Shown in pieces: positions 1-8,396 of a DNA stretch of 64,000 nucleotides. A program made the position numbers and the translations under genes. This DNA comes from Sphingomonas sp. FARSPH (GTDB lineage Bacteria > Pseudomonadota > Alphaproteobacteria > Sphingomonadales > Sphingomonadaceae), in NCBI RefSeq assembly GCF_003355005.1, contig NZ_CP029986.1:1-64000 (forward strand). The letters are read 5' to 3'. The notes below the pieces were generated by a model. It did no database searches and was not told where the DNA came from. It saw only the letters and a program-made list of their open reading frames with translations. How positions within the stretch are numbered: position 1 is the first letter of the stretch; each line of letters begins with the position of its first letter.

Positions 1-851
1 GGGGCGCGGAAGGCGGTCCGCGCGAGAACGCGGAGATCGGCTTCACCAGTTTCCCCGCCGAGGTTCAGGGGACCAAGCAGCGGGTTCGGTCCGAAACCTT
101 TGCCGATCATTACAGCCAGGCACGGCAGTTCTATCTCAGCCAGCAGCCGATCGAGCAGAAGCACATCGGCGACGCGCTGGTGTTCGAGCTGTCGAAGGTA
201 GAGCGTGTCGACATCCGGGCCCGGGCGGTCAGCCACCTGCGCAACATCGACGAGGACCTCGCCGCTACCGTCGCGGACGGGCTCGGCCTCGACCTACCGG
301 ACGCCGCCAAGGCGGCCAAGCCGACGCTAGACCTGCCGACATCGTCGGCGCTCTCGATCGTCGCCAACGGCCCGGCGAATTTCGCCGGGCGAAAGATGGG
401 CCTGCTGCTGACCGATGGGTCGAGCGCCGAGCTGTTCAATGCGCTGACCAAGGCGCTGGAAGCCGAAGGCGCGGTCTGGGAGGTGGTCGCGCCGAAGATC
501 GGCGGGGTCACGCTCGACGACGGCACCAAGGTCGCGGCCAAGCAGAAGATCGACGGCGGACCTTCGGTCCTGTTCGATGCCGTCGCGGTGCTCCCGTCCG
601 AGGAGGGGGCTGCGATGCTCGCCAAGGATGCGGCCTCCAAGGACTTCGTGGCGGACGCGTTCGGCCACTGCAAGTTCATCGGCTACACCGCTGCAGCCGC
701 CACGTTGCTCGACGCTGCCCGGGTGCCGGAGCTTGACGATGGCTTCGTAGCCCTAAGCAAGAGCAAGGACGTCAAGGCGTTCGTCACGACCTGTCGTGAC
801 CTCAGGTTCTGGGCTCGGGAGATGAAGGTCGATCTCGACGCGGCGGCCTGA
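1..851 (+). CDS. katE: Catalase HPII-type, C-terminal part (5' end outside window)
   Basis: The reading frame is open from the first bases of the window and ends with TGA at 849-851. The first residues include FADHYSQARQFY and QQPIEQKHI, typical of the end of the heme catalase core. The remaining ~180 residues (from about base 300) match the DJ-1/GATase-like C-terminal domain found only in large-subunit catalases such as E. coli KatE. The enzyme breaks down hydrogen peroxide in the cytoplasm. Only about 280 of the usual ~700 residues lie here, so the catalytic His and the heme Tyr cannot be checked. A hairpin follows the stop, suggesting the transcript ends there. Confidence 0.9.
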   Translation, partial: GAEGGPRENAEIGFTSFPAEVQGTKQRVRSETFADHYSQARQFYLSQQPIEQKHIGDALVFELSKVERVDIRARAVSHLRNIDEDLAATVADGLGLDLPDAAKAAKPTLDLPTSSALSIVANGPANFAGRKMGLLLTDGSSAELFNALTKALEAEGAVWEVVAPKIGGVTLDDGTKVAAKQKIDGGPSVLFDAVAVLPSEEGAAMLAKDAASKDFVADAFGHCKFIGYTAAAATLLDAARVPELDDGFVALSKSKDVKAFVTTCRDLRFWAREMKVDLDAAA

Positions 852-862
852 CGACCCTGGCG

Positions 863-891
863 GGAGCGGCACGTGGACGTCCTGCCGCTCC
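863..891 (+). terminator. Hairpin after katE
   Basis: GGAGCGGCA at 863-871 pairs perfectly with TGCCGCTCC at 883-891 around an 11-base loop, 12 bases after the katE stop. No T-run follows, so it is a candidate terminator or 3' stabilising stem. It also lies between katE and the convergent methyltransferase gene. Confidence 0.45.
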
Positions 892-946
892 ACTTAACGG
901 CAAGCCTCATATCGCACGGACGTGGGACGTGCTGCCTCGCTCGCGT

Positions 947-1543
947 TCAACGGGATTGGGTCATACCATCGGCGCGGGCCGCGGTAACGACCCAGCGGCC
1001 GGTGCGGCGCGCGGTGCGAACCGTCCAACAACGCCCGGTCTCTGCGAGGAACCGGGCGTGGATCCCTGCCGCGTGCTGGGCGAAGTCGTAGAAGTCGATC
1101 CTGTGGTGCGCGAGCACGATGGTGCCGCCTGGCGTCAGGCGGGCGGCCATCTCACGCGCAACCCGGGCCATGTCTCGCGCTGAGAGGTAATACAGGATCT
1201 CGGCAATCACGATCACGTCATAGACGGGACGTGGCGGTCGACCGGGGAGCACGAGCAGCGATGCGCACGCACGAGGCCAGGCAGCGACGGCGCGTGCCGT
1301 CAGGTCGACCCCTTCCCTCGTGCCCTCGGTCGCATCGAGGCGCAACGCCTTCCTCGCGATCCCGACACTGTTGGAGCCGTTGCCGCTGGCCAGCTCCAGC
1401 ACCCGTCCGACCGGTCGGTCACCTATTGCGTGCAGGATCGCGGTACGCTTCACCGCCTCGTCACGGGCGGTGAAGGTGCGCCAGGGATCGTCGTCGCCGG
1501 CGAACTTGGCGGCGAACCCCGCAAGATCGATCGGGTTCGTCAC
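947..1543 (-). CDS. SAM-dependent methyltransferase, last gene of a four-gene operon
   Basis: A protein of 198 residues with a class I methyltransferase fold. The SAM-binding motif I is RVLELASGNGSNSVG near residue 48, and YDVIVIAEILYYL near residue 110 fits motif IV. The family resembles NodS-like small-molecule methyltransferases. The start overlaps the end of the PIG-L deacetylase gene by 4 bases, so the two are translationally coupled. The substrate cannot be deduced from the sequence. The neighbours (deacetylase, glycosyltransferase, acyl-CoA dehydrogenase-like protein) suggest modification of a glycosylated or acylated metabolite. Confidence 0.8.
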   Translation of the reverse strand: MTNPIDLAGFAAKFAGDDDPWRTFTARDEAVKRTAILHAIGDRPVGRVLELASGNGSNSVGIARKALRLDATEGTREGVDLTARAVAAWPRACASLLVLPGRPPRPVYDVIVIAEILYYLSARDMARVAREMAARLTPGGTIVLAHHRIDFYDFAQHAAGIHARFLAETGRCWTVRTARRTGRWVVTAARADGMTQSR

Positions 1544-2193
1544 CTCGAACCCGGCCGGTAGCGCTCGACCGGACGAGCAAAGGCCGCAAGCTCGTGTCTC
1601 GCGATCGTGAAGCCTGCTGGATCATCGGAAACGGCGCCGAGCTGCGTCCGGTAGACGCGGATCAGCGACCGCTTAACCGGAACTCCTCCAGGCACAGCGA
1701 TGCGCCATGCCGGTCCGGACCGGTCCGGGCGAGGCGGCCACACGCGGTAGGTCAGCCGACCGTCGCCACCCGGACACCGGGCGACGGCCGCGGCTACGGC
1801 GCGGTGATCGGGATGGTCGTCATTGCAGGCCGGTCCGACGATGAGATCGAGATCCCGGCATCGTGCGACCTGGCGGCGCAGCGCGCGATAACAGCGCCCC
1901 GGGATCGAAGGCAACTGGCCATCGGGCAAATTGAGGAACGAGACGTCGCCAGCAACGATGCCGAGACGACGTAGCGCATGAAGGCTCTCACGCTGGCGAG
2001 CCGCAACCAGTCGCGCTCTCGGCCATTGTCGGCTGCCCCGGTGAGACGCGGCACCATCGGTCACGACCGCAACCCGGACCCGAGCTCCATGGCGGCGAAG
2101 CCGCGCAATGAGGCCTGCCGCGCCGATGACCTCGTCATCCGGGTGCGGGGCGATCACCAGCGCGACACGCACGTTTCGCAGCGCGATCTTCAC
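1540..2193 (-). CDS. PIG-L (LmbE) family deacetylase
   Basis: A protein of 217 residues with the PIG-L signature APHPDDEVIGAAG near residue 15, whose His and two Asp bind zinc, and a downstream DDHPDHRAV that supplies further metal or catalytic residues. Family members remove N-acetyl groups from N-acetylglucosaminyl compounds. It overlaps the next gene of the operon by 4 bases on each side. With a glycosyltransferase upstream, a plausible role is deacetylation of a newly added aminosugar. That role is inferred from context; the family assignment is clear. Confidence 0.85.
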   Translation of the reverse strand: MKIALRNVRVALVIAPHPDDEVIGAAGLIARLRRHGARVRVAVVTDGAASHRGSRQWPRARLVAARQRESLHALRRLGIVAGDVSFLNLPDGQLPSIPGRCYRALRRQVARCRDLDLIVGPACNDDHPDHRAVAAAVARCPGGDGRLTYRVWPPRPDRSGPAWRIAVPGGVPVKRSLIRVYRTQLGAVSDDPAGFTIARHELAAFARPVERYRPGSR

Positions 2194-3176
2194 AGGATGG
2201 GGTCGAGGATGTGCTCGGCGACAGCTTGGCCGACGCGAAGGCGATGCGCATCGGGCGCAGGCTGGCGCAGGTACACCATGAGATCGGCGATCTTTGCCGC
2301 CAGCGGATGCGACAGGAACAATCCCTGCAGCCCCACCGCCTCCTGCGCGATCGTGAGGGCGCGCTCGGCAGAGCCGGCGATCGATAGCCGCGCAGCGGAC
2401 ACCCGGGCGAGGCGTTCCGCATCCGTCCCGCTGAACCAGGCGCCCGCCGTGTCGCGGATGCTCGCCGCTGCACCCTGGGCAAGCAGGAACAGGTCGGCGA
2501 GGCGCGATGCCTGGAACGGATCGGAAGCGCGCTCGTGGGTGGTCAGGTGGTCACGCACTGCATCGAGCAGGCCGGCGATTCCGCCGGCATGAACCGCGGC
2601 GAAGCGCAGCGCGCCTCCGCTGAAGAACGGCTCCCGCGCATAGCTGCCGGGCTCGCCGATACGGCCGTCTTCACCGATCACAGAGCCGGACCAGCGCACC
2701 AGATGTGTCTCCGAGCGCTGCATGCCGATCGTCTGCCACCACTCCCGATCGATGGCAGGCGGATCGGCCTCGAGGTCGAGCAGGAGCAGCTGCGGTCCGC
2801 GTTCGCTATCCGCGGTTACCAGCGCGTGAGTCAGTATCCCCGCCCCCGATGCATAGCCCTTGCCGCCGGTCAGCCGTCCGCCGGTAAGCACCAGCGGCTC
2901 ACCCGGCAGGCCCGCATTCCAAACACCCAACGTCGCTCCCGCAGCGATGCGCGCCCGCAACGCAGCGACCTGGGACGACGTGCCGTATCGAAACACGATC
3001 TGCACCGCATCGACATGCCCCTCAAGCAGGCGCCCGATGGGGAGATCCCGGCGTCCCGCAGCGTAAAGAGGGCGGAGCAGGTCCAGATATGCCTTGGGCG
3101 TCGTCGGATCGCCGGCGGGGTCGGTCACCCACCCTGCCGCGACGATCGCATGGCGCAGAGCTTTGGCCGTCGTCAT
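2190..3176 (-). CDS. Acyl-CoA dehydrogenase-like protein
   Basis: About 328 residues starting MTTAKALRHAIV. The ATG overlaps the TGA of the glycosyltransferase gene as ATGA, which decides the start. The middle and C-terminal parts (FSGGALRFAAVHAGGIAGLLDAV, then QEAVGLQGLFLSHPLAAKIADL) match the helical C-terminal domain of acyl-CoA dehydrogenases, including the region that contacts FAD. It is shorter than the usual ~380-400 residues because the N-terminal helical domain is reduced. It may therefore act on a carrier-bound or unusual substrate, or have lost dehydrogenase activity. The tight operon suggests a shared pathway with the transferase genes. Confidence 0.75.
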   Translation of the reverse strand: MTTAKALRHAIVAAGWVTDPAGDPTTPKAYLDLLRPLYAAGRRDLPIGRLLEGHVDAVQIVFRYGTSSQVAALRARIAAGATLGVWNAGLPGEPLVLTGGRLTGGKGYASGAGILTHALVTADSERGPQLLLLDLEADPPAIDREWWQTIGMQRSETHLVRWSGSVIGEDGRIGEPGSYAREPFFSGGALRFAAVHAGGIAGLLDAVRDHLTTHERASDPFQASRLADLFLLAQGAAASIRDTAGAWFSGTDAERLARVSAARLSIAGSAERALTIAQEAVGLQGLFLSHPLAAKIADLMVYLRQPAPDAHRLRVGQAVAEHILDPIL

Positions 3177-4213
3177 ACCGCCTGCTCGCAAAGCTGGTGC
3201 TCGAGCGTTGCCAGGGCATGCTCGGCCTCGGCGAGGGTGACGTCGGGTATATCGGGCAGCGCCGGCACGACACGCATGGCGAACGCCTCTGCGTTGGGGC
3301 AGTCGCGCGCGACGCCGATCACATGGTCACCGGTCAATTCGATACGGTCGCCGAAGCGAGCTGCGACAAAGGAATCGGGGAGCCCGGCCCAAATGCGGCG
3401 CGCCTCCGCCTGCTGTCGGTATTGCCATGCCGCCCCTCGGGGATGCGGCATTGAGGGTGCCCCGTGATGGTCGATGGCACTGAGCGCAGCCGCCATGCCG
3501 CCCGGCGCCCGGCCGAGCCGCCGTGAGGAGGTCGCAACCACCATGCCGGGATCGCGGCGCACGCGAAACCCGGCGCGCCCGGCATCGTCGAGCAGGGCGG
3601 CGTCCTCGCCGCATGGCACCGGCTGGAAGCCACCCAGCGCCTGATAGGCTCCGGGTCGGAAGGCCATGTTGGCGCCTCCCGAGCAGTGGGAGCCGGTCGG
3701 ACTGTCCCACGGAACGGGGTCGACCGATCGTCGGTAGGCGTGAAGCCGATCGAGGTAGCGCTCGACCCTCCCCTGCACCGGATCCCGCTCCGCTGCGATC
3801 CGGACGATTCGCCCGGCGACAAGGTCGGCCGAGGCCAGGCCCTGCAGTGCCGCCCTGACCCAATCGGCACGGGGCTGGCTGTCGGCGTCGGTCGTCAGGA
3901 GAATACCGTGGGGCGTGCTCGTCGCATGATGCAGGCCGAGGGCGATGGCGGCCCGGCGTGCACGACCGGCATTGGCATCAGGGGACGGGTCTCCCTGAGC
4001 CACCGTGAAAGGAAGGGCCATGCGACCAGCATGCTCGCGTATCACCTGCTCGCTCGCATCCGAGCAATTATCGAGGAGGAAGAACACGGCAGCCTCGACG
4101 TCGCCCAGGTCCAGTCGCCCGATCGCCTCCAGCAACTTCGGTAACGCAGTCTCCTCGTTGCGGACCGGAACACAGATCGCAGCTGACACAGGTCGCAACG
4201 GCACCCCCACCAT
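3173..4213 (-). CDS. Family 2 glycosyltransferase, first gene of the operon
   Basis: The protein begins MVGVPLRPVSAAICVPVRNE from 4213; an in-frame ATG at 4387 would add 58 residues unlike the family. The GT-A pattern is clear: VPVRNEETALPKLLEAI at the N terminus, LLTTDADSQPRADWV as the DxD metal and nucleotide-sugar site, and SHCSGGANMAFRPGAYQALGG further on. It probably transfers a sugar from a nucleotide donor. The stop is coupled to the acyl-CoA dehydrogenase-like gene by an ATGA overlap. The region upstream of 4213 holds the uraH stump, so the promoter region was probably rearranged. Confidence 0.8.
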   Translation of the reverse strand: MVGVPLRPVSAAICVPVRNEETALPKLLEAIGRLDLGDVEAAVFFLLDNCSDASEQVIREHAGRMALPFTVAQGDPSPDANAGRARRAAIALGLHHATSTPHGILLTTDADSQPRADWVRAALQGLASADLVAGRIVRIAAERDPVQGRVERYLDRLHAYRRSVDPVPWDSPTGSHCSGGANMAFRPGAYQALGGFQPVPCGEDAALLDDAGRAGFRVRRDPGMVVATSSRRLGRAPGGMAAALSAIDHHGAPSMPHPRGAAWQYRQQAEARRIWAGLPDSFVAARFGDRIELTGDHVIGVARDCPNAEAFAMRVVPALPDIPDVTLAEAEHALATLEHQLCEQAV

Positions 4214-4364
4214 CGGTTTCGCAGGACCGGCGACCCTGCCTTGCAGGACTGTAGGTGATAAACGCCGGTTTCGATAGCTGCTCGCGGTGATGCAAGATGC
4301 CAGATCGTCATGCAGAACTCCGGTTTGCCGGGTCTCGACCGAGAGATCGGCGTCGGGTAGGTAG

Positions 4365-4547
4365 CCGTCGAAGTTCGCGCCGGACACCTACAAGCTGCAG
4401 TTCGACATGGCGGGCTGCCCGGACGCGAAGGCGGCGCCATTCTTCCCCGAGATCGATCCCGTGTTCGGCGTCACCAACCCTGCCGCGCACTACCATGTGC
4501 CGGTCGTGGTCAGCCCCTTCGGCTACTCCACCTACAGGGGCAATTGA
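4365..4547 (+). pseudogene. uraH: 5-hydroxyisourate hydrolase (transthyretin-like) C-terminal stump
   Basis: A 60-codon open stretch after an in-frame TAG at 4362-4364 ends at TGA 4545-4547. It reads KFAPDTYKLQFD, then AAPFFPEIDPVFGV, then HYHVPVVVSPFGYSTYRGN. The last part is the hallmark HYHVP..SP.GYSTYRG end of 5-hydroxyisourate hydrolase, an enzyme of urate breakdown. The N-terminal half is missing and no start codon exists, so it is a relic. It abuts the IS3 element on one side and the 5' extension of the glycosyltransferase gene on the other, marking a deletion or rearrangement point. Confidence 0.8.
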
Positions 4548-4700
4548 TCACCGATCACGCCTCGATTCCTGCCTGGTGCATCGGCTTATAAAGCTCGTGC
4601 TCAAGCGACCGCAGTTGTCCGCCGTCAGCACCAATGGCACAGATTTGAGGTTGTGATTTAAGGAGGATCTGGGCTTCGTCGTAGTGACGAAGGAACGAAG

Positions 4701-5087
4701 ATGAAGCCCAGATCCTGCGATGTAAAATCGCCCGCCAAGGCCCCAGCAGAGCGGATAGTGAAGGACATCCGCCGACAGACCCGGCGCCACTTTTCGGCCG
4801 AGGACAAGATCCGCATCGTGCTGGATGGCCTGCGCGGGGAAGACAGCATCGCCGAGCTATGCCGCAAGGAAGGCATTGCCCAGAGCCTGTATTACACCTG
4901 GTCGAAGGAGTTCATGGAAGCTGGCAAGCGCCGCCTGGCCGGCGACACCGCCCGTGCCGCGACCACCGGAGAGGTCCAGGACCTGCGCCGCGAAGCCCGG
5001 GCCCTGAAGGAATGCGTGGCCGATCTGACACTGGAAAACCGTCTGCTCAAAAAAAGCATGGTCGCGGATGGGGGCAACGACGAATGA
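4701..5087 (+). CDS. IS3-family transposase OrfA
   Basis: A protein of 128 residues. The N-terminal helix-turn-helix (RRHFSAEDKIRIVLDGLRG through IAELCRKEGIAQSLYYTWSK) is the terminal-repeat-binding domain of IS3 transposases, followed by a leucine-rich helix (VADLTLENRLLKKSM). A Shine-Dalgarno-like AAGGAGG lies near 4660, and translation continues into orfB by an ATGA overlap. Intact by itself, but without a working OrfB it cannot drive transposition of this copy. Confidence 0.9.
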   Translation: MKPRSCDVKSPAKAPAERIVKDIRRQTRRHFSAEDKIRIVLDGLRGEDSIAELCRKEGIAQSLYYTWSKEFMEAGKRRLAGDTARAATTGEVQDLRREARALKECVADLTLENRLLKKSMVADGGNDE

Positions 5088-5255
5088 GGTATCCCGCATC
5101 CGAGAAGCTCGTGATCATCAGAACCGTCGAGCAGTCGCACCTGTCGGCCAAGCGCACGCTGGACCAACTCGGCATCCCTCGTCGGACATTCTACCGCTGG
5201 TATGATCGCTACCTCGAAGGCGGGCCGGAGGCGTTGGAAGATCGGCCATCGGCGC

Positions 5256-5263
5256 CGAGCCGG
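5256..5263. repeat. 8-bp target-site duplication CGAGCCGG (left copy; right copy 6563-6570)
   Basis: CGAGCCGG stands immediately before the left IS256 end and is repeated immediately after the right end at 6563-6570. An 8-bp duplication is typical for the IS256 family and shows a simple, fairly recent insertion into orfB. Confidence 0.95.
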
Positions 5264-5293
5264 GGGACTGTCAGGAATTTTGTGCGGGAGGCC
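5264..5293 (+). repeat. IS256 left terminal inverted repeat (30 bp)
   Basis: Identical over 30 bases to the reverse complement of 6533-6562. Confidence 0.95.
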
Positions 5294-5321
5294 ATAGGAT
5301 GGAATGGAAGGGACCATCGAT

Positions 5322-6521
5322 ATGGCAATCGACAAGGACGTTTTGGACCAGCTTCTGGCTGGTCGTGACCCGCAGGAGCTGTTTGCAAAGGACGGTCTGC
5401 TCGACGAGCTGAAGAAGGCGTTGTCGGAGCGGATGCTGTCGGCTGAGCTCGACGATCATCTGGAAAGCGAAGGCGCCGCAGGCACCATCAACCGGCGCAA
5501 CGGGTCATCGAGGAAGACGATGCTGACGGGCACATCGAAGGTGACGCTGGACGTGCCACGCGACCGGGCGGGGACGTTCGACCCGAAGCTCATCGCCAAA
5601 TACCAGCGCCGTTTCCCCGACTTCGACGACAAGATCGTCTCGATGTACGCGCGCGGGATGACGGTGCGCGAAATCCGCGGGCACCTCGAGGAGCTGTACG
5701 GGATCGACGTCTCGCCGGACCTGATCTCGACCGTCACCGATGCGGTGCTGGAGACGGTTGCCGAATGGCAGGGTCGGCCGCTCGACGCCTGCTATCCGCT
5801 GGTGTTTTTCGACGCGATCCGGGTGAAGATCCGCGACGAAGGGTTCGTCCGCAACAAGGCGGTCTACATCGCGCTGGGCATTCAGCCGGACGGGACCAAG
5901 GAGGTGCTCGGCATCTGGATCGAGCAGACCGAGGGGGCCAAATTCTGGCTGCGCGTCATGAACGAGCTCAGGAACCGCGGCGTCGCCGACATCCTGATCG
6001 CCGTCGTCGACGGCCTGAAGGGGTTCCCGGAGGCGATCAACGCTGTCTTCCCCGAGGCCATCGTCCAGACCTGCATCGTCCATCTGATCCGCAACAGCAT
6101 GAGCTTTGCGTCCTGGAAAGAGCGCAAGTTCATCGCCCAGGCGTTGCGCGGCGTCTACCGTGCCGAGACGCCCGAGGCCGGCATGGCTGCGCTGGAGGCG
6201 TTCGAGGCAGGCCCCTGGGGCCAGAAACACCCGGCCATCGCCATAAGCTGGCGGCGACACTGGGACCAGGTGATCCCGTTCTTCGCCTTTCCCGAGGGCG
6301 TCCGCCGGATCATCTACACTACGAACGCCATCGAGGCCCTGAATTCGAAGGTTCGCCGTGCCGTCCGTACCCGCGGCCATTTCCCCGGTGACGATGCCGC
6401 GATGAAGCTGTTATATCTCGTGCTCAATCACGCGGCGGACGAATGGAAGCGCCCACCGCGCGAATGGGGTGAGGCCAAAAGTCAGTTCGCCGTAATCTTC
6501 GGTGAGCGCTTCGTCATCTAA
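5322..6521 (+). CDS. IS256-family transposase
   Basis: About 399 residues from MAIDKDVLDQLLAGRDPQEL; an ATG at 5304 would add six residues. The mutator-type DDE core shows FFDAIRVKIRDEG (first Asp), IAVVDGLKGFPEAI (second Asp) and the late Glu in YTTNAIEALNSKVRR. The Cys/His region VQTCIVHLIRNS typical of IS256 transposases is present. Full length for the family and free of stops, so probably active. Confidence 0.92.
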   Translation: MAIDKDVLDQLLAGRDPQELFAKDGLLDELKKALSERMLSAELDDHLESEGAAGTINRRNGSSRKTMLTGTSKVTLDVPRDRAGTFDPKLIAKYQRRFPDFDDKIVSMYARGMTVREIRGHLEELYGIDVSPDLISTVTDAVLETVAEWQGRPLDACYPLVFFDAIRVKIRDEGFVRNKAVYIALGIQPDGTKEVLGIWIEQTEGAKFWLRVMNELRNRGVADILIAVVDGLKGFPEAINAVFPEAIVQTCIVHLIRNSMSFASWKERKFIAQALRGVYRAETPEAGMAALEAFEAGPWGQKHPAIAISWRRHWDQVIPFFAFPEGVRRIIYTTNAIEALNSKVRRAVRTRGHFPGDDAAMKLLYLVLNHAADEWKRPPREWGEAKSQFAVIFGERFVI

Positions 6522-6532
6522 TGACGGTAACC

Positions 6533-6562
6533 GGCCTCCCGCACAAAATTCCTGACAGTCCC
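6533..6562 (-). repeat. IS256 right terminal inverted repeat (30 bp)
   Basis: Perfect inverted match to 5264-5293; it ends ...CCTGACAGTCCC just before the right copy of the target duplication. Confidence 0.95.
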
Positions 6563-7420
6563 CGAGCCGGGTGTGGAACCGCATCCCGGCGGGCATCCAC
6601 GACCAGATCATCGAGCTGGCGCTGGAACAGTCTGAGCTGAGCCCCCGGGAACTGGCCGTGCGCTTCACCGATGGGCAGCGCTACTTCGTGTCGGAATCCA
6701 CGGTTTACCGCTTGTTGAAGGCCCACGACCTGATCACCAGCCCGGCCTATGTCGTGATCAAGGCTGCCGATCAGTTCCACACGAAAACCACGCGGCCGAA
6801 CGAGATGTGGCAGACCGACTTCACCTACTTCAAGATCATCAGGTGGGGCTGGATGTATCTGTCGACCGTGCTCGACGACTTCTCGCGCTACATCATCGCC
6901 TGGAAGCTGTGCACCAACATGCGAGCCGAGGACGTCACCGACACGCTGGACCTCGCCCTGGCGGCTTCTGGTTGCGACAGCGCCACGGTGCTGCACAAAC
7001 CCCGGCTACTCAGCGATAATGGCCCCAGCTACATCGCGGGTGAGCTGGCGGAATACATCGAGGCCCGGAAGATGAGCCATGTCCGCGGCGCCCCGTGTCA
7101 TCCCCAAACCCAGGGCAAGATCGAGCGCTGGCACCAGACCCTGGAAAAACCGCATCTTGCTGGAAAACTACTTCCTGCCCGGCGACCTCGAAGCCCACAT
7201 CGAGACCTTCGTCGAGCACTACAATCACCAGCGATACCACGAGAGCCTGGCCAACGTGACGCCTGCCGATGCCTACTTCGGCAGGGCTCCGGCAATCATC
7301 AAACTGCGCGAAAGGATCAAGCGACAGACCATCGAACATCGGCGCTTGCAGCACCGTAAGTTCGCCGCCTAACATCAACCCCCTGACGAGGTCCGCACTC
7401 CGCTAATCTACGCCGCGAGT

Positions 7421-7928
7421 TGTGCCGAATGTTCTGACGACGGACAGGCGTTCTCGCAATCAGGTCCCGGCTGCCGTCGCTCCGACCAGCTACGCTTCTA
7501 TGGGAAGCCGCACCCGCTGCACCTGGTGCTCGATTTTGAAAACGTCGACCGGAACAATGGCTGCATCCGCGTGGCAAGCCAAGATCAGGTAGCCACTGCC
7601 CTCACCTTCGCGTGAACACGAGGCCGGCTCCCCGGTCATCCACTGCTATCGCGGTGTCGGTCGCTCTGCCGGACTGGCACTAGCAGTCGTCGCGGACCGG
7701 ATCGGGCCGGGCAGCGAAGACGAAGCGATGAACCGGCTGCTAACGATCCGTCCAGAGGCGACGCCCAATATCGTAATCGTCAACCATGCGGACGCGGTGC
7801 TCGGCCGCGACGATGATCTGCTGCATGCCGTGGCTGCCTGGGAAGCGAGAACACCGGAAGCCGTTCGGCTGCGTGAGGTCCGCCGTTCGTTCGTCGAGCA
7901 GCATCCCGAACTCTATGGCAGGCGCTGA
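7421..7928 (+). pseudogene. Tyrosine/dual-specificity phosphatase-like protein, frameshifted and 5'-truncated
   Basis: Two frames together give one family. The first (7421-7614) ends HPLHLVLDFENVD through DQVATALTFA and stops at TGA 7612-7614. The second continues REHEAGSPVIHCYRGVGRSA, carrying the phosphatase loop HCxxGxxRS (Cys codon at 7644), then ATPNIVIVNHADAVLGR and a C-terminal tail to 7928. One base too many or too few near 7610 separates them. The N terminus seems to have been removed when the IS3 element arrived. The family removes phosphate from proteins or small molecules, but this copy should be dead. Confidence 0.7.
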
Positions 7929-8359
7929 CTGTCGTCGGGCACCTCACGGGTGTCTGCGGCGTCCGGCTCCAAGCGCCTCCACGACCATCCAGCTCCCGCG
8001 AGCACCTCCTCAATCCACTGCGCGACCTGCCCCGGCTCGCCGCTGCAATACCAGGTGAGGTCGTCCCCCTCCTCGCGCACCCAAGCCACGGCATGACCGG
8101 CCCGCCGAAAGCCGTAGGAGACCTCCACTCCATCCGGCCCGAACCAACGAGTGTTGGTGAGCGCGCACCAGAGGTCGACGCCGCACGCGCCGTCCGCTCT
8201 CACCTGCTCGCCGAGAAGACGGTCGAGAACGGCCTCGAACGCCTTGTAGGGCCGGTAGGCGCGGCTGCTGGGCTGACCTTGAAAGTCGGTGCGGCTAAAG
8301 AACGGAAAGGCTGCCTCCATACGTTGGTCCGCACTGGCGCGGTCCCAGGACCATATCAC
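7913..8359 (-). CDS. Hypothetical protein next to fic
   Basis: A 148-residue acidic, Trp-rich protein (WSWDRASADQ; WCALTNTRWFGPDGVEV; DDLTWYCSGEPGQVAQWIEE). No domain recognised, no signal peptide and no membrane segment. It lies 37 bp downstream of the Fic gene on the same strand and may be co-transcribed. Its 3' end overlaps the phosphatase relic tail to tail by 16 bases. It could be a partner of the Fic protein, but that rests on position only. Confidence 0.55.
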   Translation of the reverse strand: MIWSWDRASADQRMEAAFPFFSRTDFQGQPSSRAYRPYKAFEAVLDRLLGEQVRADGACGVDLWCALTNTRWFGPDGVEVSYGFRRAGHAVAWVREEGDDLTWYCSGEPGQVAQWIEEVLAGAGWSWRRLEPDAADTREVPDDSQRLP

Positions 8360-8396
8360 CTTACGCCTTGCGCCACACCGCCGATCGCTCGGGCGG

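Larger units (their letters stand above)
5264..6562 (+). mobile_element. IS256-family insertion sequence, complete (1,299 bp)
   Basis: The boundaries are fixed by perfect 30-bp terminal inverted repeats (5264-5293 and 6533-6562, beginning GGGACTGTCAGGAATTTTGT) and by the flanking 8-bp duplication. One transposase gene fills the element. Everything needed for activity appears intact, in contrast to the host IS3 element. Confidence 0.95.
5084..7372 (+). pseudogene. IS3-family transposase OrfB, split by IS256 and frameshifted
   Basis: The N-terminal piece (5084-5263) reads MRYPASEKLVIIRTVEQSHL to DRPSAPSR. The rest resumes at 6571 with VWNRIPAGIHDQIIELALEQ, and removing the IS256 element plus one target copy restores the frame exactly. 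The DDE core is visible (WQTDFTYF, LLSDNGPSY, HPQTQGKIERWHQ). Near 7140 the frame slips: the family has LKNRILLENYFLPGDLEA, but here one extra G in CTGGAAAAACCGC moves that segment into another frame, open from about 7079 to 7372. So two independent lesions disable it. Confidence 0.9.
4643..7395 (+). mobile_element. IS3-family insertion sequence, interrupted by IS256-family element
   Basis: The element carries the classic orfA/orfB pair (4701-5087 and 5084-7372) with the orfA stop and orfB start overlapping as ATGA. The coding part is certain. The outer ends are not: I could not find a convincing matched inverted-repeat pair, so 4643 and 7395 are estimates from the position of the genes. It is inactive because orfB is split by another IS and also frameshifted. 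It separates the uraH stump on the left from a phosphatase relic on the right. Confidence 0.75.

Noticed and set aside
7560..7580. L,D-transpeptidase-like NNGCIRV motif
   Set aside because: The similarity is short and the catalytic surroundings are missing; joined with the next frame the region is clearly a phosphatase relic.
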